Assembly: GCF_000003605.2 (NCBI RefSeq)
Contig: NW_003138322.1
Span: 325,327-346,078, forward strand
DNA length: 20,752 bases
Direction: 5' to 3'
Origin: Saccoglossus kowalevskii
Taxonomy: Eukaryota > Hemichordata > Enteropneusta > Harrimaniidae
Numbering within the stretch: position 1 is the first letter of the stretch; the number at the start of each line of letters is the position of its first letter. Below the pieces are notes generated by a model that did not search any database, had not been told where the DNA came from, and worked only from the letters and a program-made list of their open reading frames with translations. A program made the translations under genes and the position numbers. Below, one piece after another: positions 10,854-19,317 of the stretch.

Positions 10854-11210
10854 GTGGTATTTAGTTGTTACGTTTTTTTACAGTCATTGTGGAATTTAGT
10901 TGTTACCAGTACTTTTTTTACAGTCATTGTGGAATTTAGCTATGTTTTTTGCAGCTGTTGTGGAATTGAGTTGTTACACTTTTTCCAGTCATTGTGGAAT
11001 TTAGTTGTCACTTTTTTTCCAGTCGTTATGGAATAGAGTTTGTACTTTTCTTGCAGCTATTTTGGAATTTAGTTGATACACTTTTTCCAGTTGTTGAGGA
11101 ATTGAGTAGTCACGTTTTTTCCCATCACGTTTTTTGCAGCGATTGTGGAATTGAGTAGTCACGTTTTTTCCTGTCACGTTTTTTGCAAGCAATTGTGAAA
11201 TTGAATTGTC
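10854..11210 (+). repeat. 34-bp T-rich minisatellite, 10 units
   Basis: The anchor TGTGGAATT (with variants) starts at 10854, 10888, 10928, 10959, 10993, 11027, 11061, 11095, 11144 and 11194. Most steps are 34 bp; the last two are 49 and 50 bp because CACGTTTTTT is duplicated inside the unit. Units join the anchor to a pyrimidine run ending in ACAG, GCAG or CCAG, such as CTTTTTCCAG or GTTTTTTGCAG. The open frames reading through this array on both strands are artefacts of the repeat. The array sits about 220 bp left of the hairpin-ended element but is unrelated to its 157-bp unit. Confidence 0.9.
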
Positions 11211-11433
11211 ATCCTGCATCATCAGCCACACTATCAGAAAATACCCAGCAGTCATGTTTTTATTTTAGGAAGCATCGGTTAGCACAAACTGGCAAATTAT
11301 TTTATTCAGTCGGTTGATTTTAAGCTTTGATGATGTGGTTTGACAACTATATATTATTCATGCATAACAGCTTCACAAAAATAAAGACAAATCACAATGA
11401 GGGTATTTGTATTTTCTTATGAGCTGAATACAA

Positions 11434-12155
11434 AAACAAGCAGCCCGTCGGCTGAGATAGCTCCACTGTTAGCAATGCACATGGCAATTAAAGAACAGAA
11501 GATATCATTAGAAAATGAACAAATCTGAGAGAGGTCCACATGTAGTACCTATATATGTAATATCAAAGCAATTGGACTTGCGGTTTTCAACAAGAAGTCG
11601 AAAATATCACTTTTTACCAAAAATTACAAAAATATTCACCAAAATTAGAGAATTAAAGATATCATTACAAAATAAACAAATCTGAGAGAGGTCCACATGT
11701 AGTATCTATATATGTAATATCAAAGCAATTGGACTTGCGGTTTTCAACAAGAAGTCAAAAATATCACTTTTTACCAAAAATGACAAAAATATTCACCAAA
11801 ATTAGAGAATTAAAGATATCATTACAAAATGAACAAATCTGAGAGAGGTCCACATGTAGTACCTATATATGTAATATCAAAGCAATTGAACTTGCGGTTT
11901 TTAACAAGAAGTTGAAAATATCACTTTTTACTAAAAATGACAAAAATATTCACCAAAATTAGAGAATTGAAGATATCATCATGAAAAGAACAAATCTGAG
12001 AGAGGTCTACCCAAGGTACATATACACCAAGTATCAAAGCATTCAGGCTTGTAGTTTTCAAGAAGAAGTCGAAAAAGTAAAACATTGACACGGACGACGA
12101 CAGACAATCACTCATATGATAAGCTCCGCTCGACAAAGTCGACAGAGGAGCTAAT
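11434..12155 (+). mobile_element. Hairpin-ended non-autonomous element, copy A
   Basis: Copy A shares both ends with 14227-14770. The left end carries a small hairpin, CAGCC-CGTC-GGCTG, then AGCTCCACTGT (11459-11469). The right end carries GACACGGACGACGAC, a 31-nt hairpin at 12122-12152 (arms AGCTCCGCTCGAC and GTCG-AC-AGAGGAGCT, loop AAA), then an A-rich run. The left AGCTCCACTGT is an inverted match to the right arm (10 of 11). Inside are four copies of a 157-bp unit anchored by AAATCTGAGAGAGG at 11521, 11678, 11835 and 11992; the last is divergent. No coding capacity is seen. The class is unclear: hairpin termini recall Helitron-like or foldback elements, but I see no diagnostic Helitron end or target-site duplication. 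Confidence 0.8.
11515..12070 (+). repeat. 157-bp internal tandem repeat of copy A
   Basis: Three successive 157-bp steps are exact in length. Units are nearly identical for the first three copies, including AGCAATTGGACTTGCGG followed by TTTTCAACAAGAAGTC. The fourth copy switches to TCTACCCAAGGTACATATAC and leads into the right terminus. In copy B at 14227 the same terminal unit occurs, so the divergent last unit belongs to the element end and only the internal ones vary in number. Confidence 0.92.
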
Positions 12156-12344
12156 AAAAAAAAAATTATAAAAATGAAACCATCAGCCAGATTATGACAA
12201 TATTTAGATAAAACGTATCACTACAAATTAAATGAGAGTGATGATTAAAGAAACATTGACATCGGTCAAATCATCGCAAATGTTTCCCTATAAGAAATGT
12301 TCACAAGCAGTTGCTGTCAAGATTGTTGGAACGTAAAGCGATTG

Positions 12345-12348
12345 AAAA

Positions 12349-12379
<31 letters not shown>

Positions 12380-12381
12380 TA
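12345..12381. repeat. A-run and (TA)n microsatellite
   Basis: Thirteen A residues are followed by about twelve TA dinucleotides. This is simple sequence likely to vary in length. Confidence 0.95.
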
Positions 12382-12534
12382 ATATGCGTAGATGTTTGCA
12401 ATTTGATAATTTACGGGCATTTACAATGACAAAATTGTCACTCTGCATATCATTATATTTTTACTGGAAAATTTTCTCACAAAATTAAAGCTAGATATAA
12501 TTCTCTTCACAAACAACAAATTTAAATGGAGAAC

Positions 12535-12577
12535 CAACCAATCACAGGCGGCAGACATAGTTGTTCAACCAATCACA
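12535..12577. promoter_or_regulatory. Two CCAAT-box (NF-Y-type) motifs, 31 bp apart
   Basis: An identical CAACCAATCACA occurs at 12535-12546 and 12566-12577. It fits the NF-Y preference RRCCAATCA, and 31 bp is close to three helical turns, a spacing known for paired CCAAT boxes in animal promoters. There is no CpG-rich context or recognisable start site beside it, so a promoter is only a possibility. Confidence 0.25.
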
Positions 12578-13798
12578 ATAGACCTTATTAGAATATTCTT
12601 AAATCCAGAACTAAATTCATGAGCATTATGTTTTTGATATCTATTGATTTGAAATTCCTAATTTATATACATATCCTGATTCAATAGATACTATGGTTCA
12701 CCACGGAGTAAATCAATAAATTGGTCTGACACAGTCAGACTAGCAGTGGGAATGATTCAGATCTGATAAGGATATGTGCACTAATATGAGGTTGACATGA
12801 GAATATAGCTATGTATGCTTGAAGGTAGTATCGATGTACAACAACAAAAAAACAGAAAATTTTTTTCCCAGTGCAAACATTTGTGTTTCATCATAATGCT
12901 CATTCTCAATTTCCAATGTGTTTAAATGTGATGCCAATAACATGGAAAGTGTTTCATGTTGGTAACGTAGTAATCCCATATAGAGAAAATGCAACTTTGG
13001 AAGGAGCCCAGATATATGTTTTTGAACGAATGCAGATACAGTTTTTAACAGAACTAATCGTCTTAGTGCTGAATATATTATAAAGGAAATATGTATAAGA
13101 AAAGAAAAAAAAGAAAAACAAAGAAAGAAAAAAAATTATGAGCATTGTGAGTTGCCAATTTTAAATTAAAAAATGCCTCTACCATAAAAACGAACGGCAT
13201 TATGAGATTAGAGTTACAGCAAGGTTTGGTGAAATGATCAAAAAATTATATACCGGTACTGATGATTGACAATATGAAATGATAATGCATACATTTTTAT
13301 TTTAATGATACTTGTACATGTATAACTTTGTAATTCTTGATATCTATAAATGTATGAGAGAAATGTACTCTATCTAAAGATGCAATAACATTTTACTCAT
13401 TCTGTTAGTAATATAGAGCTTGGTGCATGTTTCTACAGACTAGTCCATTATAGAAGGGCAAGAGCAGTCACTTTCACTGGTCACCCTAGCTACTGAGAAA
13501 ATAGGCATACAACACCCCCTTGTATTCTGAGGAGACCACCTACCTATACCTCTTCCCATTCCTTGCATTCTTAAAGTTATTGCTATAAAGCAGGCAGCTC
13601 AGGGTACAATTTATAAATCACCAGGTGTACCACACATAAATGTCATTATTTAGTTTAGCTGAAATCTAATATGATCAAAATGAAACGGATATGTACAGAA
13701 TGCCCCAATAATTGGGTGCCTAATAGTTTGACAAGTAGGTTAGTTTCTTGTAAAGATTGTAAAGAGAAAAAAAGAATACAAGCATTTCCCGGTTAACA

Positions 13799-13813
13799 CC
13801 CCCCCCCCCTCCC
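13799..13813. repeat. Poly-C tract
   Basis: Eleven C residues followed by TCCC in otherwise AT-rich sequence. Simple sequence with no function implied. Confidence 0.9.
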
Positions 13814-14226
13814 GAAAAAAAGATATACATGTCCCTCTCCCCTCTGGTACATATAATATTTTACTATTGATAGATACCAGCGAGAAAGTAAGTTTTCTGT
13901 TTCCATCTTAACACCCAATTAAAAGTGTGTTTTTTTCAAATGATAACAGTTTTAATCTTGAAATAGTACGGAGACATTGTGACCCAGTTCCCATCACTTA
14001 GAGCTAAGGAGTTTGAAACATGCATTGTGTCACATATAGAAAACTATGTTTGCGCATGAACACCAAAGCCTGACACGAGATATGCTAGCTCAACACTGAA
14101 TTCTATAAACGCTGCGTTAAAGACAGTAGTAGAAAAGGCCTCACGAGTTTAACCAATTTGCTGCTTGCCATGAAAAGACACTAGACACTGAATATTATTA
14201 AAATCATAACATGATATATTGTGATG

Positions 14227-14770
14227 AAACAAGCAGCCTCTCGGCTGAGATAGCTTCGCTGTTAGCAATGCACATTACAATTAAAGAACTGAAGATATCA
14301 TTAGAAAATGAACAATATATATATAAAAAGCAACGGGACAAATCTGAAAGAAGTCCACACGTAGTACGTATATATGTAATATAAAAGCAATCGGACTTGC
14401 GGTTTTCAACAAGAAGTCAAAAATATCACTTTTCACCAAAAATGACAAAAATAATCATCAAAATTAAATAATTGAAGATTTCACAACAAAATTAAAAAAT
14501 CTGAAAGCAATTGAAGCACTTTTTACCAAAAATGACAAAAATATTCACCAAAATTAGAGAATTGAAGATATCATCATGAAATGAAAAAAATCTGAGAGAG
14601 GTCTACCCAAGGTACATATACACCAAGTATCAAAGCATTCAGGCTTGTAGTTTTAAAGAAGAAGTCGAAAAAATAAAACATTGACACGGACGACGACGGC
14701 GGACGCCGACAACGGACAATCACTCATATGATAAGCTCCGCTCGACAAAGTCGACAGCGGAGCTAAAAAA
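14227..14770 (+). mobile_element. Hairpin-ended non-autonomous element, copy B
   Basis: Same ends as copy A. At the left are AAACAAGCAGCC, a CAGCC-TCTC-GGCTG hairpin, and AGCTTCGCTGT at 14252-14262. At the right, a CpG-rich block (about 14683-14716) is followed by a 31-nt hairpin at 14734-14764 with fully paired arms AGCTCCGCT/AGCGGAGCT plus CGAC/GTCG around AAA and a 2-nt bulge, and then an A-run. Three unit anchors lie at 14340, 14497 (157 bp on) and 14588; the middle unit carries a 66-bp internal deletion. A short insertion with ATATATATAAAAAGC near 14314-14335 is absent from copy A. The pair shows that the ends are conserved while the internal repeat number changes. Confidence 0.8.
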
Positions 14771-17056
14771 GTTTATCATTACTAATTTATTCCAGACTGA
14801 AGATAATAAATATTATTTCATGATTTAATTATAAGGCACCCCAAGGTGTGCAGACAAGTGACAAATAACATGTGTGTAGACAAGAGATAGACATGCACAT
14901 TACGGTGTGCAGACAGGTAATATAAATGCACAGCACAGTCAAGCAGGCAGACACAGCACAGAGATACACTGACAGAGCATACAAATGATAGAAGTATGCA
15001 GGAGAGTTTTTGTAAATGAACATTTCTAAGTATTGACAACACTTGTAGGTGAAGTATCATTTCCTCTACCCATTGAGGCTATATAGTGTGTAATCCTTCT
15101 ACACACTGAGTTTCATTTATACACTAATGGCTACACACTCCAAGATGGGTACGAGTCTAGACGTCTGGCCTCAATGAAAAATTTCACTTGTATTACTAAC
15201 ATGTTTCCAAAATCATGCTTTCTTACAGTGTCATCAAAAGCGTGAATCAAAGTTAAACTCTTGGTTATCCAGCTGTGCTCTCTGTGACTGCTTCAATCCA
15301 GTTACGAAAAGAAGAAACACTTTTGTGTGATTCATAGTTGAATTGAAGCATGTGAAAAAGACGCCATGGAGTGCCTAGACTCATGTGGTGGTGCCTTAAC
15401 AAATTTACAGCCACCAATATGTGCTCCAATGAAAATAACATTATTTTTATAAATAAAAAAGTTAGTAATTTACAATAGTAGTAATTTACAAGTGAGATAG
15501 GGATGAAATTAACATTACAGGTGGTCACCCAAGGGACATAGCAATGTAACAATGTTAATATTTCATTATTCTCTATCGTTACAGACTCCTTTGAGAATTG
15601 CATGTCATTATCAATTTACGAACATAAGCAAGATTCATGGGATGGGCTTGTTGTCATCTTGTGCTTATTGCTTTTTAGTTAATTTTTAGTTAATTAATTT
15701 GCAATTTATCTTTGCTGATTGTGAAAAACATCAAAAATAAAGCCAAAAGTGGAGCAATAATTTTTTCCAATATCTTGCATGTAACTAATCATAAATTTCT
15801 GAAAATAAATTTTTTCCACTAAATTCTGTAGTCAAATAATTCTACACTAACAGAATTAACCATCAAGGTCCTGGTTTGGGATCTCTGTAATCATTCCAAC
15901 TATGAAATAAAATTGTCTGTCTGTCAGCACAACTTTCACTTAAACCTGTCATCGACAGGCACGAGTCAGGTCAACAGATAATGTGAACAATGACAGGGTT
16001 TTCTAATGGTGATAGAAAGAGGAATGATCTTTAGACAATACATGACGATTTATTAAATAGAGATCTACGAGAAGCCATTGTTGTGATAAAAACATCCAGC
16101 CGACGAATACTCCATTGTATGCAAAGATAAGTAAACAACTGGTGAATAGCCAAACTATGATTGACCTATGATCAACAATGGTAAGAAATCACTGGATGTT
16201 GAACTGTTCTGGAGAGAAAAACAATTCCTTTAAATTAAATGCAAGTTTTGAATCAAATATGTCATAGTGATATAAATAACTACTATCAAAAGTATCCGCC
16301 ATTTTGATCATTTGAGATTGAGTTGTTTACAATAATCAATGATTTACAAATTTAATTTCCTCAATAAGAAAAAAAAAAAATCTGCCTCTGCTTTTGTTGA
16401 TATTGCATACATATTGCTAAATATTAATATGATTCAAACATAAATTGATTTTTTTTTTGCATCCTCACAGGGGGATATGGAAGCGTATATAAAAAAAAAT
16501 AATAAACAAACAAATTTCAGTGACCTATGCTTTGTGTGCATTCATATATGTTATGTATGTGTGTGTGTATATAAATAATTAGATACCACAAGGGTCATTT
16601 TGGCTCAGTATTCAATACCTATATATCAATTAAAGTCAATGACTTTCAGTTGTCAGTTAGTGGCAATTGTTTGTATGACCCTGTATTGATGTGCAGTCTG
16701 TGGCAATTAAAAAAACCTGCCCTGATTGACACCATTCTAGACATTTGTCTGGGGAAAGTACTAGCCATTACTGTAAACCATTTCAAGGGAGACAAAATTC
16801 TATGAAAATATTGAAATTTTGTAGCGCAGGCATCTTCTGCTAAATGTTGTCTTCACTAGTTCCTTAAAGTCAATTGCAAAAATTTAGGGCAACAAAAATT
16901 TAATGGTACAGCAAATCATAGAGCAAATATAGTATATTGTAATCGTGGATTTAGCAAACTACTACAGACAATAGTGGGATTAATTACAGGGATTAAATTT
17001 TATTGGATTATTAGTGGTGATTGTCCAGATGTCCAAGCAGTTTACCTTGATGACCC
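14771..17056. other. AT-rich stretch, weak repeat, no recognised gene
   Basis: Apart from the weak tandem repeat at 14845-14940 and a short GT run at about 16557-16569, nothing is recognised. A 112-codon minus-strand frame at 15265-15603 is the longest outside the repeats, but I recognise no family in it and its upstream context shows no clear start or splice signal. Confidence 0.4.
14845..14940 (+). repeat. Degenerate ~30-bp tandem repeat, three units
   Basis: The units are headed by GGTGTGCAGACAAGTGACA, TGTGTAGACAAGAGATAGAC and GGTGTGCAGACAGGTAATAT. Similarity is clear at the heads and weak at the tails. Open frames on the minus strand here follow from the repeat. Confidence 0.5.
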
Positions 17057-17259
17057 TTAACCTGTTAACCACCTGACTTTCTCGTCAAAATTTGTCTGCA
17101 AGTTTTTTTTTATTATTCTTCAATATTTCTGGAAATAAACCCTAATTTAGAAGCCAACAGACAATATTTGATTTTTGTCCCAATCTTCTGAAAGAAAGTA
17201 CAGACTATAAACCGAACTATTTTGCGGTGAAAAAAGGGAACTGGTGGTGAAAAGGTTAA
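17057..17259. mobile_element. TTAA-bounded MITE, copy 1 (piggyBac-like ends)
   Basis: TTAA occurs at both ends (17057-17060 and 17256-17259). The left end, TTAACCTGTTAACCACCTG, and the reverse complement of the right end, TTAACCTTTTCACCACCAG, match at 16 of 19 positions, giving terminal inverted repeats. The interior aligns with 18033-18248 in the same orientation: TTTCTCGTCAAAATTTGTCT against TTTCTCGCCCAATTTTGTCT, and a shared TTTTTGTCCCAATCTTCTG. TTAA target sites are the hallmark of the piggyBac superfamily, so this is probably a piggyBac-mobilised MITE. The superfamily call is inference from the ends alone. Confidence 0.65.
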
Positions 17260-18032
17260 AACATATAGATTTTCCTTATACAATTCATCATCGTCTGATG
17301 TGCACGGTTTCGCTGAAGCCGACCCAGTCAACAGTCATCCCTACAACCCATGTGTGATTGGGTGTGTCAAAGGGCTGGGTCCATCAATCAGTGTTTTTGT
17401 AACAACTCGCATTAATTTCAAATTTGAACCAACAGATTTTGTCATCTTTTATCACATCTCGTTTGATTCCCCATGGAAACACATCGCATCACAACACTTG
17501 ATGTGGGAATTCTGCCAAAGTATAATGGTAAGTCAACGGCTAACTAAATGAACCTTGGCTGATGTTGAAGCACTAAAATGTTGAAGCGCAGAGTAATATG
17601 AATGTCATGAATTCAAAATGGAAACCAGAATCAAACACGTCGCTATTGGCAGACTCATGGACAGTTTCTCATCCGCTTCAAGGTTCATAATAGGTCGTGT
17701 TTTCTGCAGCGTCCTTGGATTCACAAGAAATGCACTACAAATTAGTCATTGTATCTTATACAGAGGTTGTTGACTTCTTAGCAGGAGAATAAACTGCTAG
17801 ATTATTAGTAGCCTAATCAACAAATGCGATTTGCTAGAAAAATCTAATGATGTTATGTGATTACAATTATATTTTTTTGTGGGTCATTAACCTCAAAATT
17901 AATGCCATCCATTATTTCACATCAAGGCTGTAAGCAAGATATCAACCCATGGAATGATATGATATCCAATGAGTCATTTATTTCTCTGATCAAAATACTG
18001 TGAATTCAATTTTGTGAGAAGGAATTTTTATG
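17260..18032. other. Stretch between two MITE copies, no recognised gene
   Basis: An 83-codon frame at 17300-17551 runs across a GTAAGT at 17526, but I recognise no protein family and there is no convincing acceptor upstream. Nothing else stands out. Confidence 0.35.
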
Positions 18033-18248
18033 TTTGCCAGTTTTCTACATCGGGCTTTCTCGCCCAATTTTGTCTGCACTTTTTTCTCTCATATTCTTCA
18101 ATATTTATGTTAATGAACCCTAATTTTGGAATCAATTTTGGTCAATTTTCAGTTTTTACTCAAAAAAATTGATTATTTTTGTCCCAATCTTCTGTTGAAA
18201 AGTGCAGATAAACGAGACTATTTGATGAATTGGTGGTAAAAAGGCTAA
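18033..18248. mobile_element. Same MITE, older copy 2
   Basis: The interior aligns with copy 1 over about 190 bp. The right end, GGTGGTAAAAAGGCTAA, corresponds to GGTGGTGAAAAGGTTAA with the terminal TTAA changed to CTAA. The left end is more decayed: TTTGCCAGTTTTCTACAT against TTAACCTGTTAACCACCT. It has an extra block, TTGGTCAATTTTCAGTTTTT, absent from copy 1. Its boundaries are therefore less certain than those of copy 1. Confidence 0.6.
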
Positions 18249-18570
18249 TATGCAATATGGATTACAGACCATATATTCACTTAATTCTGTCCTTGGGAAC
18301 ACTGCTTTTTTCCTTACAACTTTTTTACTGCCATTTGAAAAATTACTTCAAGGATGAGATTACATTTATAACAAAACTGCAAAAATGAATCACTACTTCC
18401 ATTTTTAAAAGAATTTTTAAATTAATTTTCATGTTTTATAAAGATTTATAGTCATTCATGAGCATTCAACATGTGTGTTTTTTTGTTTAAAAAGTATTTA
18501 TATATATGTTTATTAAAACAAGTCCTCTATTTTTGGACGTTTTTTTTTCAGTACAATATAGAAAAAAACA

Positions 18571-18773
18571 CTATGGAACTACCGTAAAATCTGTATTAGA
18601 AGCCGCATCCCTAATAGAAGTCGCACCCATTTTTTTCGAATAATTGAGAACCAAAAATTCATCATTTCTCATATGTGTAGATGCTCTATTGGAAGCCGCA
18701 TCCCCTCTGTTGCATTGTACTATTTTAATAGAAGCCGCAGCTTCTAATACAGATTTTACAGTATTTCCATATG
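18571..18773. mobile_element. Palindromic MITE with AGAAGCCGCA sub-repeats
   Basis: The left end (about 18572-18606) holds GTAAAATCTGTATTAGAAGC. The right end (about 18736-18772) holds its exact inverse, GCTTCTAATACAGATTTTAC. The match extends outward with few mismatches to TATGGAA/TTCCATA, giving inverted repeats of about 35 bp around a loop of about 130 bp. Inside, a TA(A/T)T(A/G)GAAGYCGCA motif recurs in the same orientation at 18594, 18612, 18687 and 18726. The overlapping open frames on both strands reflect this symmetry. TA pairs occur at 18580-18581 and 18762-18763, but since the symmetry extends past them a TA target site is not certain. Confidence 0.75.
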
Positions 18774-19317
18774 AATCCATGTTAAAGTATAATCTTATTA
18801 AAAATTATTTAATATTCAACAGAATGTTCCCCTAATTTGTGTAGTACATAAGTACTCATCTTATAACTACATATGATTGTTTCACCATACGCACTCAAAT
18901 ATTATTTTTTACATATGATAAAACTTTTTTACAGCATTTTTATAAGTATTTGACATATTTTTTTGGCAAATGATAATTCAGAGACGACACATTTTTATTA
19001 TGAGCAACTGGATGAAATAAAGCCAAAGGATAAGAGTCAAGAAAATCTAATTACAAGTTACAATGGTAGCAAACCAACTTGAGGGCATCTGAACTAAAAC
19101 CTTTTACTCAGATTATCATGATGGATTAGATAGATAACTGTCGATTTAATTTCAAGTAAGTAAAAAGTTAGGCTATTATTAACATAGCACGAGATATTTA
19201 TTTTTGTGTTAACACTGTACCTAGTACACCTGATTAACTTGAGACCACCAGCTCTTACAACTAGTAGCCATAGCGACAAATAAATTTCGTCAACTTTGAT
19301 CTTTTTCATGCGTGGTT
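18774..19317. other. Stretch with no recognised feature
   Basis: AT-rich sequence between the palindromic MITE and the 54-bp minisatellite, with no recognised gene or repeat. Confidence 0.4.

Larger units (their letters stand above)
12156..14226. other. AT-rich stretch with microsatellites and paired CCAAT boxes
   Basis: It contains an A-run plus (TA)n at 12345-12381, an 11-C run at 13799-13809, and a repeated CAACCAATCACA at 12535-12546 and 12566-12577. No gene is recognised. A 70-codon frame at 12871-13083 follows a TTTTTTTCCCAG acceptor-like string but encodes nothing that I recognise. Confidence 0.5.

Noticed and set aside
10854-11255. Open frames on both strands across the 34-bp array
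   Set aside because: They are produced by the T-rich repeat itself and differ between units.
12872-13083. Terminal exon after TTTTTTTCCCAG
   Set aside because: The acceptor-like string is good, but the 70-residue peptide is unfamiliar and such strings are common in AT-rich sequence.
15071-15176. Foldback element with CATTGAGGC / GCCTCAATG ends
   Set aside because: A 9-bp inverted match over about 100 bp is expected several times by chance in a window of this size, and similarity does not extend inward or outward.
15265-15603. 112-codon minus-strand frame as a gene
   Set aside because: No recognisable domain, no clear start or splice context and a composition typical of AT-rich non-coding DNA.
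17300-17551. Plus-strand exon ending at ATG|GTAAGT (17525)
   Set aside because: The donor is good, but no acceptor with a pyrimidine tract precedes it and I recognise no protein family.
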